From Echinicola vietnamensis DSM 17526 (lineage in GTDB: Bacteria; Bacteroidota; Bacteroidia; Cytophagales; Cyclobacteriaceae), in the NCBI RefSeq assembly GCF_000325705.1, contig NC_019904.1, positions 938,001 through 1,002,000 of the forward strand: 64,000 bases of DNA. Reading direction: 5' to 3'. Shown here in pieces: positions 50,853-60,811 of this stretch. Position numbers and translations under genes: made by a program. The notes beneath the pieces were generated by a model. The model was given only the letters and a program-made list of their open reading frames with translations. It was not told the DNA's origin and ran no database searches. Within the stretch, counting starts at the first letter, position 1. Every line of letters starts with the position of its first letter.

Positions 50853-53669
50853 ATGAATGAGACAACTGCCTTGAATCCATCATCGATAGAGAATTTAGAC
50901 CCCAAATCATATATCATCATCAAAAATGCTCGGGTAAACAACCTGAAAAACCTGAGCGTGGCCATTCCCCGAAACAAATTGGTCGTGGTTACTGGACTGT
51001 CAGGTTCCGGTAAATCCAGTTTGGCTTTTGACACCTTATTTGCAGAAGGCCAACGGATGTACGTTGAGAGCTTGAGTTCGTACGCTCGTCAATTTCTGGG
51101 GAGGATGGAAAAACCAGATGTAGAGTACATCAAAGGGGTTTCACCAGCCATTGCCATCCAACAAAAAGTGAGCACCAAAAACCCAAGGTCCACCGTAGGA
51201 ACCACCACGGAGATCTATGATTACCTCAAGCTCCTTTTTAGTCGGATTGGCCGAACCATTTCACCCGTTAGTGGCGAAGAGGTAAAACACCATACGGTAA
51301 CCGATGTGGTGGATTTTATCCATGGCTTCGAGGAAGGTGAAAAGGTAATGATCAGCTGTCCCCTTCAGGCCAACGCTTCCAGGACGATGCAAAAGGAATT
51401 GGAAGTATTGCTTCAAAAAGGCTTTACAAGGATCATCATCGAAGGGGAAGTCTATTACGTCGAAGACTTGCTTGAGGAAAAAACCATTCCTGATGGTGAC
51501 ATAGAAATCCTGATCGATCGGGCGGTGGTAAGGAAAGACGATGAAGACAACCATTTCCGCATCGCCGACAGTGTGCAGACTGCTTTCTTCGAAGGTCATG
51601 GGGATTGCTTTGTGGTCATTCCCGGAAAAGAAACCAGAAAATTCAGTGATCGTTTCGAACTGGACGGTTTGTCCTTTGAGCTTCCATCAGTCAACTTCTT
51701 TAGCTTTAACAATCCCTATGGGGCTTGTAAAACCTGCGAAGGTTTTGGTTCTGTGTTGGGCATAGACCCTGATTTGGTGATTCCTGACAAGTCGCTGTCC
51801 ATTTATGAGGGAGCGATTGCCCCTTGGCGTGGGGAGACCACTAAAAAATGGGCAGCTCCTTTGATCAAAAACGGCATTCACTTTGACTTTCCCATTCATC
51901 GGCCATACGAAGAGTTGGATGAAGCCCATAAGGACTTGATATGGAAGGGAAACAGTTACTTTAAGGGCCTCGATGCTTTTTTTGAGCATTTACAAAGCAA
52001 AACCCATAAAATTCAATACCGGGTAATGCTCTCACGTTTTCGTGGAAGGACCACTTGTCCAGACTGTAAAGGCACCAGACTCCGGAAGGATGCGGCCTAT
52101 GTCAAGGTCAACGGTCACTCTATTACGGACATTGTTTTGATGCCTATAGACCGGGCATTGGCATTTTTTCAAAACATTCAGCTAACCGAAGCGGAAGAAA
52201 AAACCGCCAATCGACTCCTCAAAGAGATCTTAAACCGGCTGGAATATATCGATAAAGTAGGGCTGGGCTATCTGACGTTGAACCGGCTTACCTCAAGCCT
52301 GTCGGGAGGAGAGTATCAGCGGATCAAGCTGGCCACTTCCCTAGGAAGTGCATTGGTAGGATCCATGTATATCCTCGATGAGCCCAGCATTGGCCTCCAT
52401 CCCAGAGACTCGGATCGGCTTATTTCCGTGCTAAAATCCCTAAGGGACATGGGCAATACCGTCATCGTGGTGGAGCATGAGGAAAAAATCATGAAGGCTG
52501 CAGACGAAATCGTGGACATCGGGCCGGAAGCAGGGGTCAATGGTGGAAAATTGGTTTTCCAGGGCAAGCTGGACGAACTCCTCGCCCACGGAGAAACCTA
52601 TACCGCAAAATACCTGAAAGGTGAAGAGAAAATTGACATCAAACAAGGCAACAGGAAGTGGAAGGACAAAATACTGATCAATGGTGCCCGTGAAAACAAC
52701 CTCAAAAACATCAATGTCCAGATACCGCTCAACACCCTCACCGTGATCACGGGCGTCAGTGGCTCGGGAAAATCCACACTGATCAAAAAAGTGCTATATC
52801 CGGCCTTGGGCAAAATACTGGGGACGGTAATTGATGAAACGGGAAAATTCGACAAGCTAGAAGGGGATTATAAATCCATTAGCCAAGTGGAATTTGTGGA
52901 TCAAAATCCCATCGGGAAGTCCTCTCGTTCAAATCCCGTGACTTACGTGAAGGCTTATGATGCCATCAGAAGTTTATTTGCGGACCAGCCAGTGGCCAAG
53001 CAGCGGGGGTATAAGCCTGCCTTTTTCAGCTTCAATGTGGATGGCGGACGTTGTGAAGCCTGCCAAGGGGAAGGCACACAGAAGATCGAAATGCAGTTTA
53101 TGGCTGACATTTTTCTGACGTGCGAATCCTGCAAGGGCAAACGCTTCAAAAACGAGATCTTGGACATCACGTACAAAGATAAAAACATTGCGGATGTGCT
53201 GGAGATGACCATCGATGAAGCCATGGAATTCTTCCAAGGGAAAAACGCGATCATTTCCCGCCTCCAACCGCTACAAGAAGTGGGGCTGGGCTATATTGGC
53301 CTTGGGCAGTCGTCAAACACCCTCAGTGGCGGGGAAGCGCAGCGGGTAAAGTTGGCTTCTTTTCTCGGAAAAGGAGGCAACAAAGCCAAGGACCATGTGT
53401 TGTTTATCTTTGATGAACCCACCACGGGACTACACTTCCACGACATCAAGAAACTGTTGTATTCCATCAATGCCTTGATTGAAGAGGGACACTCTGTCAT
53501 CATCATCGAACATAACACTGAAGTCATCAAGTCTGCGGACTGGGTGATTGATTTAGGACCAGAAGGAGGAGAGCGGGGCGGAAACGTGACCTTTGAAGGC
53601 ACACCTGAAGCCCTTAGGGAAGTGAAGGATAATTACACGGCAAAGTACCTGAGAGAATCGTTTTCCTAG
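50853..53669 (+). CDS. uvrA: Excinuclease ABC subunit A
   Basis: The 938-residue protein has two ABC ATPase modules. First: Walker [15 protein letters not shown], signature [17 protein letters not shown], Walker [15 protein letters not shown]. Second: [32 protein letters not shown], and [15 protein letters not shown]. Zinc-finger cysteines are CKTCEGFG with CPDCKGTRL, and [10 protein letters not shown] with CESCKGKRF. UvrA finds DNA lesions and loads UvrB in nucleotide excision repair. The start ATG 50853 is fixed by the promoter element 7 nt upstream, and the ORF from TTG 50835 is rejected. UvrA copies are sometimes duplicated in this phylum, so this may be one of two. It is monocistronic as far as seen. 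Confidence 0.96.
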   Translation: MNETTALNPSSIENLDPKSYIIIKNARVNNLKNLSVAIPRNKLVVVTGLSGSGKSSLAFDTLFAEGQRMYVESLSSYARQFLGRMEKPDVEYIKGVSPAIAIQQKVSTKNPRSTVGTTTEIYDYLKLLFSRIGRTISPVSGEEVKHHTVTDVVDFIHGFEEGEKVMISCPLQANASRTMQKELEVLLQKGFTRIIIEGEVYYVEDLLEEKTIPDGDIEILIDRAVVRKDDEDNHFRIADSVQTAFFEGHGDCFVVIPGKETRKFSDRFELDGLSFELPSVNFFSFNNPYGACKTCEGFGSVLGIDPDLVIPDKSLSIYEGAIAPWRGETTKKWAAPLIKNGIHFDFPIHRPYEELDEAHKDLIWKGNSYFKGLDAFFEHLQSKTHKIQYRVMLSRFRGRTTCPDCKGTRLRKDAAYVKVNGHSITDIVLMPIDRALAFFQNIQLTEAEEKTANRLLKEILNRLEYIDKVGLGYLTLNRLTSSLSGGEYQRIKLATSLGSALVGSMYILDEPSIGLHPRDSDRLISVLKSLRDMGNTVIVVEHEEKIMKAADEIVDIGPEAGVNGGKLVFQGKLDELLAHGETYTAKYLKGEEKIDIKQGNRKWKDKILINGARENNLKNINVQIPLNTLTVITGVSGSGKSTLIKKVLYPALGKILGTVIDETGKFDKLEGDYKSISQVEFVDQNPIGKSSRSNPVTYVKAYDAIRSLFADQPVAKQRGYKPAFFSFNVDGGRCEACQGEGTQKIEMQFMADIFLTCESCKGKRFKNEILDITYKDKNIADVLEMTIDEAMEFFQGKNAIISRLQPLQEVGLGYIGLGQSSNTLSGGEAQRVKLASFLGKGGNKAKDHVLFIFDEPTTGLHFHDIKKLLYSINALIEEGHSVIIIEHNTEVIKSADWVIDLGPEGGERGGNVTFEGTPEALREVKDNYTAKYLRESFS

Positions 53670-53862
53670 CGGAATGTTAGCCCATGGTTATCATTTGGGC
53701 AAAAAGAAACTTTTCCGATGGCTTTTGGGTTGGAAAAATTAAGTTCCTGTAAAACCTATTCCGGGTCAAGCGACCTGTTCCATCTCATTCGTAAATTTGG
53801 GGCACTGGATCAGGTATAAGTCAATTAAACATTAGTTGAGGCGTCAAGATTTTTAACGAGAA

Positions 53863-54909
53863 ATGAAACACCATATCTATCTTCACATTATTACTTGGGC
53901 ATTTTTAGGCCTTACCTTTTCATGCAATCCTCCGCAAGCCACAGAGCAAACTTCTCCATTGGGCTGGACGGCGATCAGCACGCCCACATCGGCTTCCCTC
54001 AGGGGACTTTCTCCGCTGACAGAAGACATCGCCTGGGCCACGGGCAGTAATGGGCTATGGATGCTGACCTTGGATGGTGGGGCATCTTGGAAAAAGGGCG
54101 TCATTGCGGGGCTGGACACCGTGGATTTCAGGGACATCGAAGCCTTCGATGCTAGCACAGCAGTGGCTGTCTCAGCAGGTCAACCTGCAGTAATCTACAA
54201 GACCACAGATGGAGGAAAGTCATGGAAAAAGCACTATCAAGGGCCTGAAGAGGCCTTCTTGGACGGATTGGCCTTTGTGGATGACAGGAGAGGATATGCC
54301 TATGGTGATCCAGTGGATGGTAAATGGATGGTTTTGCTCACCCTAAATGGCGGGGATTCCTGGGAGCCTCTTACCCGAACACCAAAAGTTCCTGAAGGAG
54401 AAGCGAGCTTTGCGGCAAGTGGATCCGGAATTGTAGCCAAAGGCCATGAAATTTGGATTGCCAGTGGAGGCCTGAAAAGCAATATCTACTATTCGGAAAA
54501 TGGCGGCGTGGATTGGGATACTATTCCGGCACCATTTATACAAGGAGAGCCTTCCCAAGGCATCTTTTCCCTGACCTTCATGAACAAAAGACACCTGGTC
54601 GCTGTCGGTGGAGATTACCTTGATCCGGACAATACTTCCAAAAACAGCGCCTTTTCATTTGATCATGGCAAGACTTGGCAAACTCCTCAAGGCACTCCTC
54701 CTGCTGGCTACCGATCCGGGGTCGCATATTTCCCCGAAAAGAGTTGGCTGGTGGCTGTCGGCCCCAACGGCGCGGACTATTCCGTTGATGGAGGTGAAAA
54801 CTGGACAAAATTCTCAGATTATGGGCTCCATGCCGTAAAATTAGCTAAAAATGAAGGGTCCCTTTGGGCATCTGGACCAGAAGGAAAAATCGCCAAACTG
54901 GAATATTAA
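53863..54909 (+). CDS. YCF48-like / BNR-repeat beta-propeller lipoprotein
   Basis: The 348-residue protein has a lipoprotein signal (ITWAFLGLTFSC, Cys21) and repeated beta-propeller blades with the S-x-D-x-G-x-x-W / T-x-D-G-G-x-S-W pattern: LTLDGGASWKKG, KTTDGGKSWKKH, LTLNGGDSWEPL, SENGGVDWDTI, FDHGKTWQTP and YSVDGGENWTKF. These resemble YCF48/Hcf136 photosystem-assembly relatives and sialidase BNR repeats, but the catalytic residues of sialidases are absent. The usual annotation is 'oxidoreductase' by tradition without evidence. It is probably an outer-membrane-anchored scaffold. A TAAATTTG element lies at 53792-53799. Confidence 0.85.
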   Translation: MKHHIYLHIITWAFLGLTFSCNPPQATEQTSPLGWTAISTPTSASLRGLSPLTEDIAWATGSNGLWMLTLDGGASWKKGVIAGLDTVDFRDIEAFDASTAVAVSAGQPAVIYKTTDGGKSWKKHYQGPEEAFLDGLAFVDDRRGYAYGDPVDGKWMVLLTLNGGDSWEPLTRTPKVPEGEASFAASGSGIVAKGHEIWIASGGLKSNIYYSENGGVDWDTIPAPFIQGEPSQGIFSLTFMNKRHLVAVGGDYLDPDNTSKNSAFSFDHGKTWQTPQGTPPAGYRSGVAYFPEKSWLVAVGPNGADYSVDGGENWTKFSDYGLHAVKLAKNEGSLWASGPEGKIAKLEY

Positions 54910-55103
54910 CGGCCAAGCCAAGGTGATAACTGACAAATATTACCAGCAATCCTTGTTTAAAAATAATTGTAGGGATTTATTATTAATTCAATGGGTTTAA
55001 TGTTATATTAGGAAAGGCTTGGTTAGAAACAGTAGCTTTTTATCTTACTTGGAGAGGTATATTGCTAAGCCATACCAAATTAACCCGATAACGTTGACCC
55101 AAA

Positions 55104-55850
55104 ATGTTTGAAATTATTCCATCTATATGGATTATCAATGGAAAGTGTGTTCGCCTGAAAAAAGGGGACTTTACCACCGAACAGGTGATTTCCGATAACC
55201 CGCTTGAGATTGCACAAGAATTTGAAAATTGCGGTATTGAGCGCATTCATCTGGTAGATTTGGACGGTGCCCGAAGAGGAAGTCCTAAAAACTATCATAT
55301 TTTACATACCATTTCTGCCTATACTTCATTAATCGTAGATTTCACCGGAGGTGTCGGAACGGATGGAGACATCATCAAGGTTTTTGAACATGGTGCCAAA
55401 ACCATCACCGCTGCCACCGTAGCGGCCAATTCCCCTGAGAAATTCTCCCAGTGGTTGATTTCTTACGGGCGGGAAAAAATCAATATGGCCGCCGATACTG
55501 ACCCCAAAGACCACCTGATCAAAATTAAAGGCTGGCAGAAAAACACCGATATCCACTTGTATGATCAGATTTCTTATTTTTATGACAGAGGTCTAAAGTA
55601 CCTAAAATGCTCTGATATCACCAGAGAAGGGGTCATGGAAGGCCCTAACTTTAAACTTTATGAAGAAATTATTGCCCGCTTCCCCAACCTTCATTTGGTC
55701 GCCAGTGGTGGGGTTCGGAACGTGGACGACTTTAAGCGATTAAAGGAATTGGGATTGAGAGGCGTGGTATTCGGAAAGGCTTATTATTCAGGAAACATCA
55801 CGGCTGAAGAACTGAAAACCTTCGTTGCGAGCTGTAAAGCTCCTATTTAG
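55104..55850 (+). CDS. HisA-like TIM-barrel protein with Trp replacing the catalytic Asp
   Basis: The 248-residue (beta/alpha)8 protein is clearly related to HisA (ProFAR isomerase): FEIIPSIWIINGKCVRLKKG at beta-1, IHLVDLDGARRGSPKN at beta-2, beta-3 VDFTGGVGTDGDI, beta-5 INMAADTDPKD, beta-6 LKYLKCSDITREGVMEGPN, beta-7 HLVASGGVRNVDD, beta-8 RGVVFGKAYYSG. The beta-7/8 phosphate-binding Gly motifs are kept. The beta-1 Asp that is the general base in HisA (P-A-x-D-L-I) is Trp9, codon 55128-55130. The Arg after the beta-3 G-G-G-V is Gly. It is outside any his operon. A non-HisA function is likely. I cannot say which. Confidence 0.85.
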   Translation: MFEIIPSIWIINGKCVRLKKGDFTTEQVISDNPLEIAQEFENCGIERIHLVDLDGARRGSPKNYHILHTISAYTSLIVDFTGGVGTDGDIIKVFEHGAKTITAATVAANSPEKFSQWLISYGREKINMAADTDPKDHLIKIKGWQKNTDIHLYDQISYFYDRGLKYLKCSDITREGVMEGPNFKLYEEIIARFPNLHLVASGGVRNVDDFKRLKELGLRGVVFGKAYYSGNITAEELKTFVASCKAPI

Positions 55851-55897
55851 CGGCAAGGTTCATTCGATCATCATTCTTCGCATCAAAAACCATTTAG

Positions 55898-55919
55898 GGT
55901 GCAGGTTTTCGCCTGCACC
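55898..55919. repeat. GGTGCAGG hairpin repeat, copy 2 / terminator-like
   Basis: GGTGCAGG (55898-55905) and CCTGCACC (55912-55919) form an 8-bp stem with loop TTTTCG, followed by TTCTCTTTAT. It follows the HisA-like gene by 47 nt and could terminate it. The same stem core occurs at 21986-22007. Confidence 0.6.
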
Positions 55920-56018
55920 TTCTCTTTATGCCTTCGTCAGAGATACCAAGTGCATGCTGTAACCAGCACTGAATAGAATTTATACTGGCTTGATCCCATA
56001 AAACCTATACTTGGACTT

Positions 56019-57077
56019 CTATTGTTCCCGTACCGCTGCGGCCAAAAGGTCCAAGTCTTCCTTGGTATGGTACGCGGAGAGAATGATCCGGTCTACCGGC
56101 GCATCTTCCGGTCGAGGATAAGAAAAGGAGGAGATCATCACCCCCTTATCGAGAAGCTTTTGGGCCCACCCGGAATTTCTAAAGGTCACAACGGGAAAGC
56201 GGGGATCGTAACGAAGCGCAGCTTTGGTGTCCTCATCCAAGTGGCCAAAAAAGTACTCCATATTTTCCTGAAGTAATGATTGCTGCCGTGAATAAAGGCT
56301 TTCGGCGTTTAGAAAAGCCTCGCAATAGCCCGGTGCTGCAGGAGAGGCACCCCGGAAGATCGCACTGTTTTTAACCTTTTCGATAAAGAAAGCATCACCT
56401 AAGATCATCCCAGCAGGAATCGCCAAGGCTTTTCCCAAAGACCCCACGACGATCAAGCGTGCAGGAAGGGATTTCCATTGGCCATAGGTGCCATAGATGC
56501 CTTTTCCCAAAAGCCCGAAAGCATGACTGTCATCAATAAGCAAATAGTACGTGTTTTCTGCTGAAAGCTGTTTTACCCAATGAAAATCATGCACGGAGGG
56601 CAAAATAGTGTCCACGGCATTGGAGAGGATGGCAATGGTTTTGCCTTTGGTATGGTGGCTTCTCTCGATGCATTCCTGAGCATATTCGCCAAAAGACTGA
56701 GAGGGGTCTGGCTGAAAATGTGCCGGAAGAATCGCCGGATGGGCATCAGGGGCAGCCCATACCTCATCGGCAAGGGCATACAAAAGGGTTTGGGAAAGGT
56801 ATCCAGCCATGAAACCGCTACTGAGCAACGCTCCAAACGGAGCGCCAGCTTCACGGGCAAACTGCTGTTCCAAAGCATCGTACACTTCCAGCTGCACATT
56901 ACTAAACCGACTGGCGCCATGATTGGGGCCGTACTGCTGAATGCCCTGGATGATATGCTTTTCAAATGCCGGCACACTGCCCATTCCCAAATAAGCAGTA
57001 CCGCTGAAATACCGGTAATCGCGGCCTTCCCAAGGGATAATACGATCAATTTTATGGGGAATGGGGTGGTGCTGCAT
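56019..57077 (-). CDS. PLP-dependent class I/II aminotransferase-fold enzyme, AONS-like
   Basis: The 352-residue protein has the alpha-oxoamine synthase pattern: FSGTAYLGMGSVPAFEKH, YGPNHGASRFSNVQLEVYDALE, LLSSGFMAGYLSQTL, DDSHAFGLLG (cofactor-binding Asp and His) and VGSLGKALAIPAGMILG with the PLP-binding Lys. Synthases such as BioF and Kbl have a conserved His in the Y-G-x-G-x-x-x-x-R...H-x-x-L-E segment. Here the motif is SNVQLEVYDALE, lacking that His, so the substrate probably differs. The start is ATG 57077. A TTG at 57089 would add 4 residues. It is 96 nt downstream of the dipeptide epimerase on the same strand and may share its transcript. Confidence 0.85.
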   Translation of the reverse strand: MQHHPIPHKIDRIIPWEGRDYRYFSGTAYLGMGSVPAFEKHIIQGIQQYGPNHGASRFSNVQLEVYDALEQQFAREAGAPFGALLSSGFMAGYLSQTLLYALADEVWAAPDAHPAILPAHFQPDPSQSFGEYAQECIERSHHTKGKTIAILSNAVDTILPSVHDFHWVKQLSAENTYYLLIDDSHAFGLLGKGIYGTYGQWKSLPARLIVVGSLGKALAIPAGMILGDAFFIEKVKNSAIFRGASPAAPGYCEAFLNAESLYSRQQSLLQENMEYFFGHLDEDTKAALRYDPRFPVVTFRNSGWAQKLLDKGVMISSFSYPRPEDAPVDRIILSAYHTKEDLDLLAAAVREQ

Positions 57078-57173
57078 GGGATGTTCCAAAAGTTTTGCGG
57101 TGCTCGCTATAGTTTGGGGATGTGGATCAGGTGTCGGCTAATGGATCGATTTGACGAATGGACTGCCCTTAAA

Positions 57174-58184
57174 TCAGATCAATTCCGCGCCAATGCCTGG
57201 GCCTTCGGGGAAAGTGACTTTTCCAGGTTCTATGTGCACGCCTTTGGCAATGTCCTTTGCCAGCAACATCGCCCCGTCCATGTCCACATAATCCAGCAAA
57301 GGAGCGATATGGGCAATGGCCGTCACCCCCACCGATGATTCCGTCATACATCCTACCATGGTCTGCATGCCCAGAGATTTGGCCTCATAAAGCATGCGCA
57401 GCCCGGGAGTGATGCCTCCAGCTTTCACCAACTTGACATTGATCCCGTGAAAATATCCGTGGCACTTCTTGACATCCGCTTCCACGATACAGCTTTCATC
57501 GGCAATGACGGGCAGCTTACTGTGTTGGTAAACCTCCTTCATGCCTTCCAAATCATCCTTTGCCAGTGGCTGCTCCATAAATTCCACCTGGAGCTTCTTT
57601 AGTTCATGGGAATACGTAATGGCCTGCTCAGCATTCCAGGCGCAATTGGCATCTATACGGAAGATGGCCTTGGTATGCTTCCGAAGTTCCCGGACAATCT
57701 CCAGGTCATGATCCGTTCCCAGCTTGATCTTATAGAGGGGCCAATCCAGCTCCTTCATTTTTTCCACCATTTTTGCCGTGTCAGCAATGCCAATGGTAAA
57801 ATTGGTGGTCGGAATATTTAAGGGATCCAATTTCAGGTATTCATAAAGCTTGACATCCAGCTTTTTGGTAAACAAGTCCCAAGCGGCCAAATCCAAGGCA
57901 CACTGGGCAAATGGATTGTCGGCAAATATGGTCTTACATTCCTCCCAAAGTGCTTCTGGAGTATCCCAGTTCCCCGCCTCCACAATCGGCCGGGCATTCT
58001 CCAAGGCCGCAGTCATGTTCTCGACCGTCATGCCATAGAACGGATTGGTCGTAGATTCACCAAGGCCATAATGCTCCCCGTCGGTCAAACGTACAATTAA
58101 CGTTTCCTGTACATCCCGGCTTTGGTGCGCGATGGTAAAGGTATGCTTCAGGGGCAATTGCTTGATCAGTATCTCTAGTTTCAT
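57174..58184 (-). CDS. Dipeptide epimerase (L-Ala-D/L-Glu epimerase-like, enolase superfamily)
   Basis: The 336-residue protein has an enolase-superfamily capping domain and a barrel with the expected residues: Lys152/Lys154 (YKIKLG), Asp178 (RIDANCAW), Glu204 (EFMEQPL), Asp229 (VIADESC), Lys251 (INVKLVKAGGI). The K-x-K and K-A-G-G pair is that of dipeptide epimerases. Its usual substrate is the peptidoglycan-derived dipeptide L-Ala-D-Glu, but related enzymes have other specificities. The gene is upstream of the AONS-like enzyme on the same strand. An anhydro-MurNAc kinase (anmK, 43.1 kb) and an M14 carboxypeptidase (58.5 kb) in this window also point to murein peptide recycling. Confidence 0.9.
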   Translation of the reverse strand: MKLEILIKQLPLKHTFTIAHQSRDVQETLIVRLTDGEHYGLGESTTNPFYGMTVENMTAALENARPIVEAGNWDTPEALWEECKTIFADNPFAQCALDLAAWDLFTKKLDVKLYEYLKLDPLNIPTTNFTIGIADTAKMVEKMKELDWPLYKIKLGTDHDLEIVRELRKHTKAIFRIDANCAWNAEQAITYSHELKKLQVEFMEQPLAKDDLEGMKEVYQHSKLPVIADESCIVEADVKKCHGYFHGINVKLVKAGGITPGLRMLYEAKSLGMQTMVGCMTESSVGVTAIAHIAPLLDYVDMDGAMLLAKDIAKGVHIEPGKVTFPEGPGIGAELI

Positions 58185-58454
58185 TGGGCTATCCGTGTTG
58201 TTTTAAATGCAAATATCGATACTCCTGGCGATTAAATCGCTGGCTGCAGGCTATCAATGTTCAGTATGGTTGTTTTTTCGCTGTTCACACCAAATTATGC
58301 TTGAAGTTTATTATTTTGATTGACATTAAAAAGTGAATGATGAATTCCCATGTAAAGTTTTCCGCAGAAACTGCCCAAAATCCCTGAAAACAGTGAGCCA
58401 AAGGGATAAAATAAACGTCACTTTTGGAATAGCTAATTTTAAATCGCCACAAAA

Positions 58455-59948
58455 ATGGAGCAATTTGACCTGAAACGATTGAGCATAAAATTAATATTGG
58501 GCATAGGCTTTACCTTGGGTTTTCTTTCTTGCGAAACACCCCAAGAAAGTACGAAAAGCCTTCAGGTCTCGGTGCTAAAAGCAGCATTTGAGCAGTACCG
58601 TGAACCGGCCATTACACACAGGAGGTTCAAACATGCCGACCTGCAACCGCTGATCGAAAAGCATTCGGAGACTTTTCAAGTATCCACCCTCGGCCAATCG
58701 GTCGAGGGACGAACGATCAAGCAGCTGGCCTATGGAAGTGGGGAAACCAAGGTCCTGCTCTGGTCCCAGATGCATGGCGATGAAAGCACCGCAACCATGG
58801 CGCTTTTTGACCTGTTTAATTTCCTGGAAGGAAGTGAGGATGATTATGCTCCTATACGAAACGCCGTCAAGGAAAACCTCAGCCTCCATTTCATCCCCAT
58901 GGTCAATCCCGATGGGGCGGCGCGATTTACACGGCGCAATGCTTACGGCATCGACTTAAACCGTGATGCCATCAGGGAAGTGTCTCCAGAAGCCAAGATT
59001 CTTAAGGCTGCACGGGAAGAGTTTGCGGCAGATTTTGGTTTTAACCTCCACGACCAGCAGGTATATTATAACGTCGAACAAACGCCCAAACCCGCTACCA
59101 TCTCCGTCTTGGCACCGGCATTCAATTATAAAACAGAGGTAAATGACGTCCGCGCCAAAGCCATGCAGGTGATCGTGGGCATGAACCGGATTCTCCAAGA
59201 AGTGACGCCTGGCCAAGTGGGCAAATACAATGATGCCTTTGAGCCGAGGGCATTTGGTGACAATTTTCAGAAATGGGGCACCAGCACCATCTTGATCGAG
59301 TCAGGTGGCTATCCGGGAGACCCAGATAAACAGTACATTCGCCAGCTCAATTTTATGATCATCTTAAACGCCCTTTATGAAATTGCCACTGGTGACTACA
59401 CCCGCTTTGCGGTGGAGGACTATTTTCGTATTCCCGATAACGACAATATGCTGATGGACGTGATCCTGAAAAATGTCACCATCAAAAATGATAAGGGAAA
59501 CTACCAATTGGATTTAGGCATCAAACGGCGCAATGAAGAAACGGGGAATGGCACCTATGCCGTACGCGGAACCTTGGATGATGTGGGAGATCTCTCGGTT
59601 TATTACGGCTATCAAGAGCTGGATGCAAGCGGAAAGACCCTCAGTCCGGGAAAAGTCGCTGAAGAAGCGCTGGACTCCCTTAGCAGCCTTACTCCCGAAA
59701 AAGCCTTGGCCCTTCTTCGGGATGGCCACCTTGCCGTTAAGGTAAACCACGCTCCCGAGGATGGCTTGCATGATTTGCCCATAGTGGTATTGCATCAACA
59801 GGACAGCATTCCCCATGGCATTACCACGGGCAGTGCCGCGAATTTTTTCCTGAAAAGCAACGACCAGCTTACCCACGCCATCGTCAACGGCTACTTGATC
59901 GACCTGCAAAAACCAGTCATCAAAGGGCTGAAGCAACGGGTTTGGTAA
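58455..59948 (+). CDS. M14 zinc carboxypeptidase lipoprotein
   Basis: The 497-residue protein has a lipoprotein signal (IKLILGIGFTLGFLSC, Cys26). The M14 catalytic residues are visible: His107 and Glu110 (MHGDESTA), Arg170 (IDLNRD), His199 (FNLHDQQ) and the acid/base Glu282 (ILIESGGYPGD). Zinc carboxypeptidases remove C-terminal residues from peptides, possibly muropeptides. The domain ends near residue 335 and is followed by a roughly 160-residue C-terminal domain of unknown fold. It diverges from the dipeptide epimerase. No clear promoter element was found. Confidence 0.9.
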   Translation: MEQFDLKRLSIKLILGIGFTLGFLSCETPQESTKSLQVSVLKAAFEQYREPAITHRRFKHADLQPLIEKHSETFQVSTLGQSVEGRTIKQLAYGSGETKVLLWSQMHGDESTATMALFDLFNFLEGSEDDYAPIRNAVKENLSLHFIPMVNPDGAARFTRRNAYGIDLNRDAIREVSPEAKILKAAREEFAADFGFNLHDQQVYYNVEQTPKPATISVLAPAFNYKTEVNDVRAKAMQVIVGMNRILQEVTPGQVGKYNDAFEPRAFGDNFQKWGTSTILIESGGYPGDPDKQYIRQLNFMIILNALYEIATGDYTRFAVEDYFRIPDNDNMLMDVILKNVTIKNDKGNYQLDLGIKRRNEETGNGTYAVRGTLDDVGDLSVYYGYQELDASGKTLSPGKVAEEALDSLSSLTPEKALALLRDGHLAVKVNHAPEDGLHDLPIVVLHQQDSIPHGITTGSAANFFLKSNDQLTHAIVNGYLIDLQKPVIKGLKQRVW

Positions 59949-60167
59949 GCAGTAGTGGAAAAATGCTCGCCTGGACGCACCATATGGAACACCACTGTCG
60001 TGCAGGGGCTCTGCCTCAAACATACTGATTCCGATCCCAATTTCACCGGCCGAAGGATCAAATCAGGAAATCTTAAAAGGTGATTTGAAATCCCCACGGG
60101 GAACCTTTTGCTAAGCTTAGGAAGCAATGAAGAAGGAAGGAAATTAATTCATGAGAAATAAACCGTT

Positions 60168-60764
60168 ATGAACCCAAAAGTTGATTTTTTCTTTGAAAAG
60201 GACAGCAAGTGGCAAGAAGCCTATGGTCACCTGCGGAAATTGGTGCTGGAATGTGGGCTGACAGAGACGCTCAAATGGGGCGTTCCCTGTTACACTTACC
60301 CTTCAGGAAAGACCGGAAAGCCTGCCAATGTGGTACTAATCCATGGCTTTAAGGAATATTGCGCCTTGCTATTCCACAAGGGAGCCCTCCTAAAAGACAC
60401 CGATTCCCTGCTCATCCAGCAGACCGAAAATGTGCAGGCAGCACGTCAAATTAGGTTTACGAGCACGCAGGAAATTTCGGACAATCTTCCTGTCTTAAAA
60501 GCCTATATTTATCAAGCCATTGAGGTCGAAAAGGCGGGCTTGGAAGTGAAGCTCAAAAAGACCAAGGAGTTTGACATGCCTGAAGAATTTAAAGAATACC
60601 TCGATCAGAACCCCGACCTGAAAAAGGCCTTTGAACACCTTACGCCGGGGAGACAGCGGGGCTACTTGCTCCACTTTGCCCAACCCAAGCAGTCCAAGAC
60701 CAAGGTTTCCAGGATTGAAAAGGCCATTCCAAGAATCTTTGACGGTTTGGGGTTGAACGATTAG
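60168..60764 (+). CDS. YdeI/OmdA-like protein (DUF1801 plus bacteriocin-protection-type C-terminus)
   Basis: The 198-residue protein has an N-terminal DUF1801 domain (about 15-115: WQEAYGHLRKLVLECGLTETLKWGVPCYTY ... NVVLIHGFKEYCALLFHKG) and an alpha-helical C-terminal part containing PEEFKEYLDQNPDLKKAFEHLTPGRQRGYLLHFAQPKQ. This is the YdeI/OmpD-associated family signature. Function is unproven. Members are linked to stress or cationic peptide tolerance. DUF4256 follows 47 nt downstream in the same orientation, so the two may be co-transcribed. Confidence 0.88.
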   Translation: MNPKVDFFFEKDSKWQEAYGHLRKLVLECGLTETLKWGVPCYTYPSGKTGKPANVVLIHGFKEYCALLFHKGALLKDTDSLLIQQTENVQAARQIRFTSTQEISDNLPVLKAYIYQAIEVEKAGLEVKLKKTKEFDMPEEFKEYLDQNPDLKKAFEHLTPGRQRGYLLHFAQPKQSKTKVSRIEKAIPRIFDGLGLND

Positions 60765-60811
60765 CGTGTCGTAATTTTATGGATAAACTGAAGGCCTAAC
60801 GAAGTGAAAAG

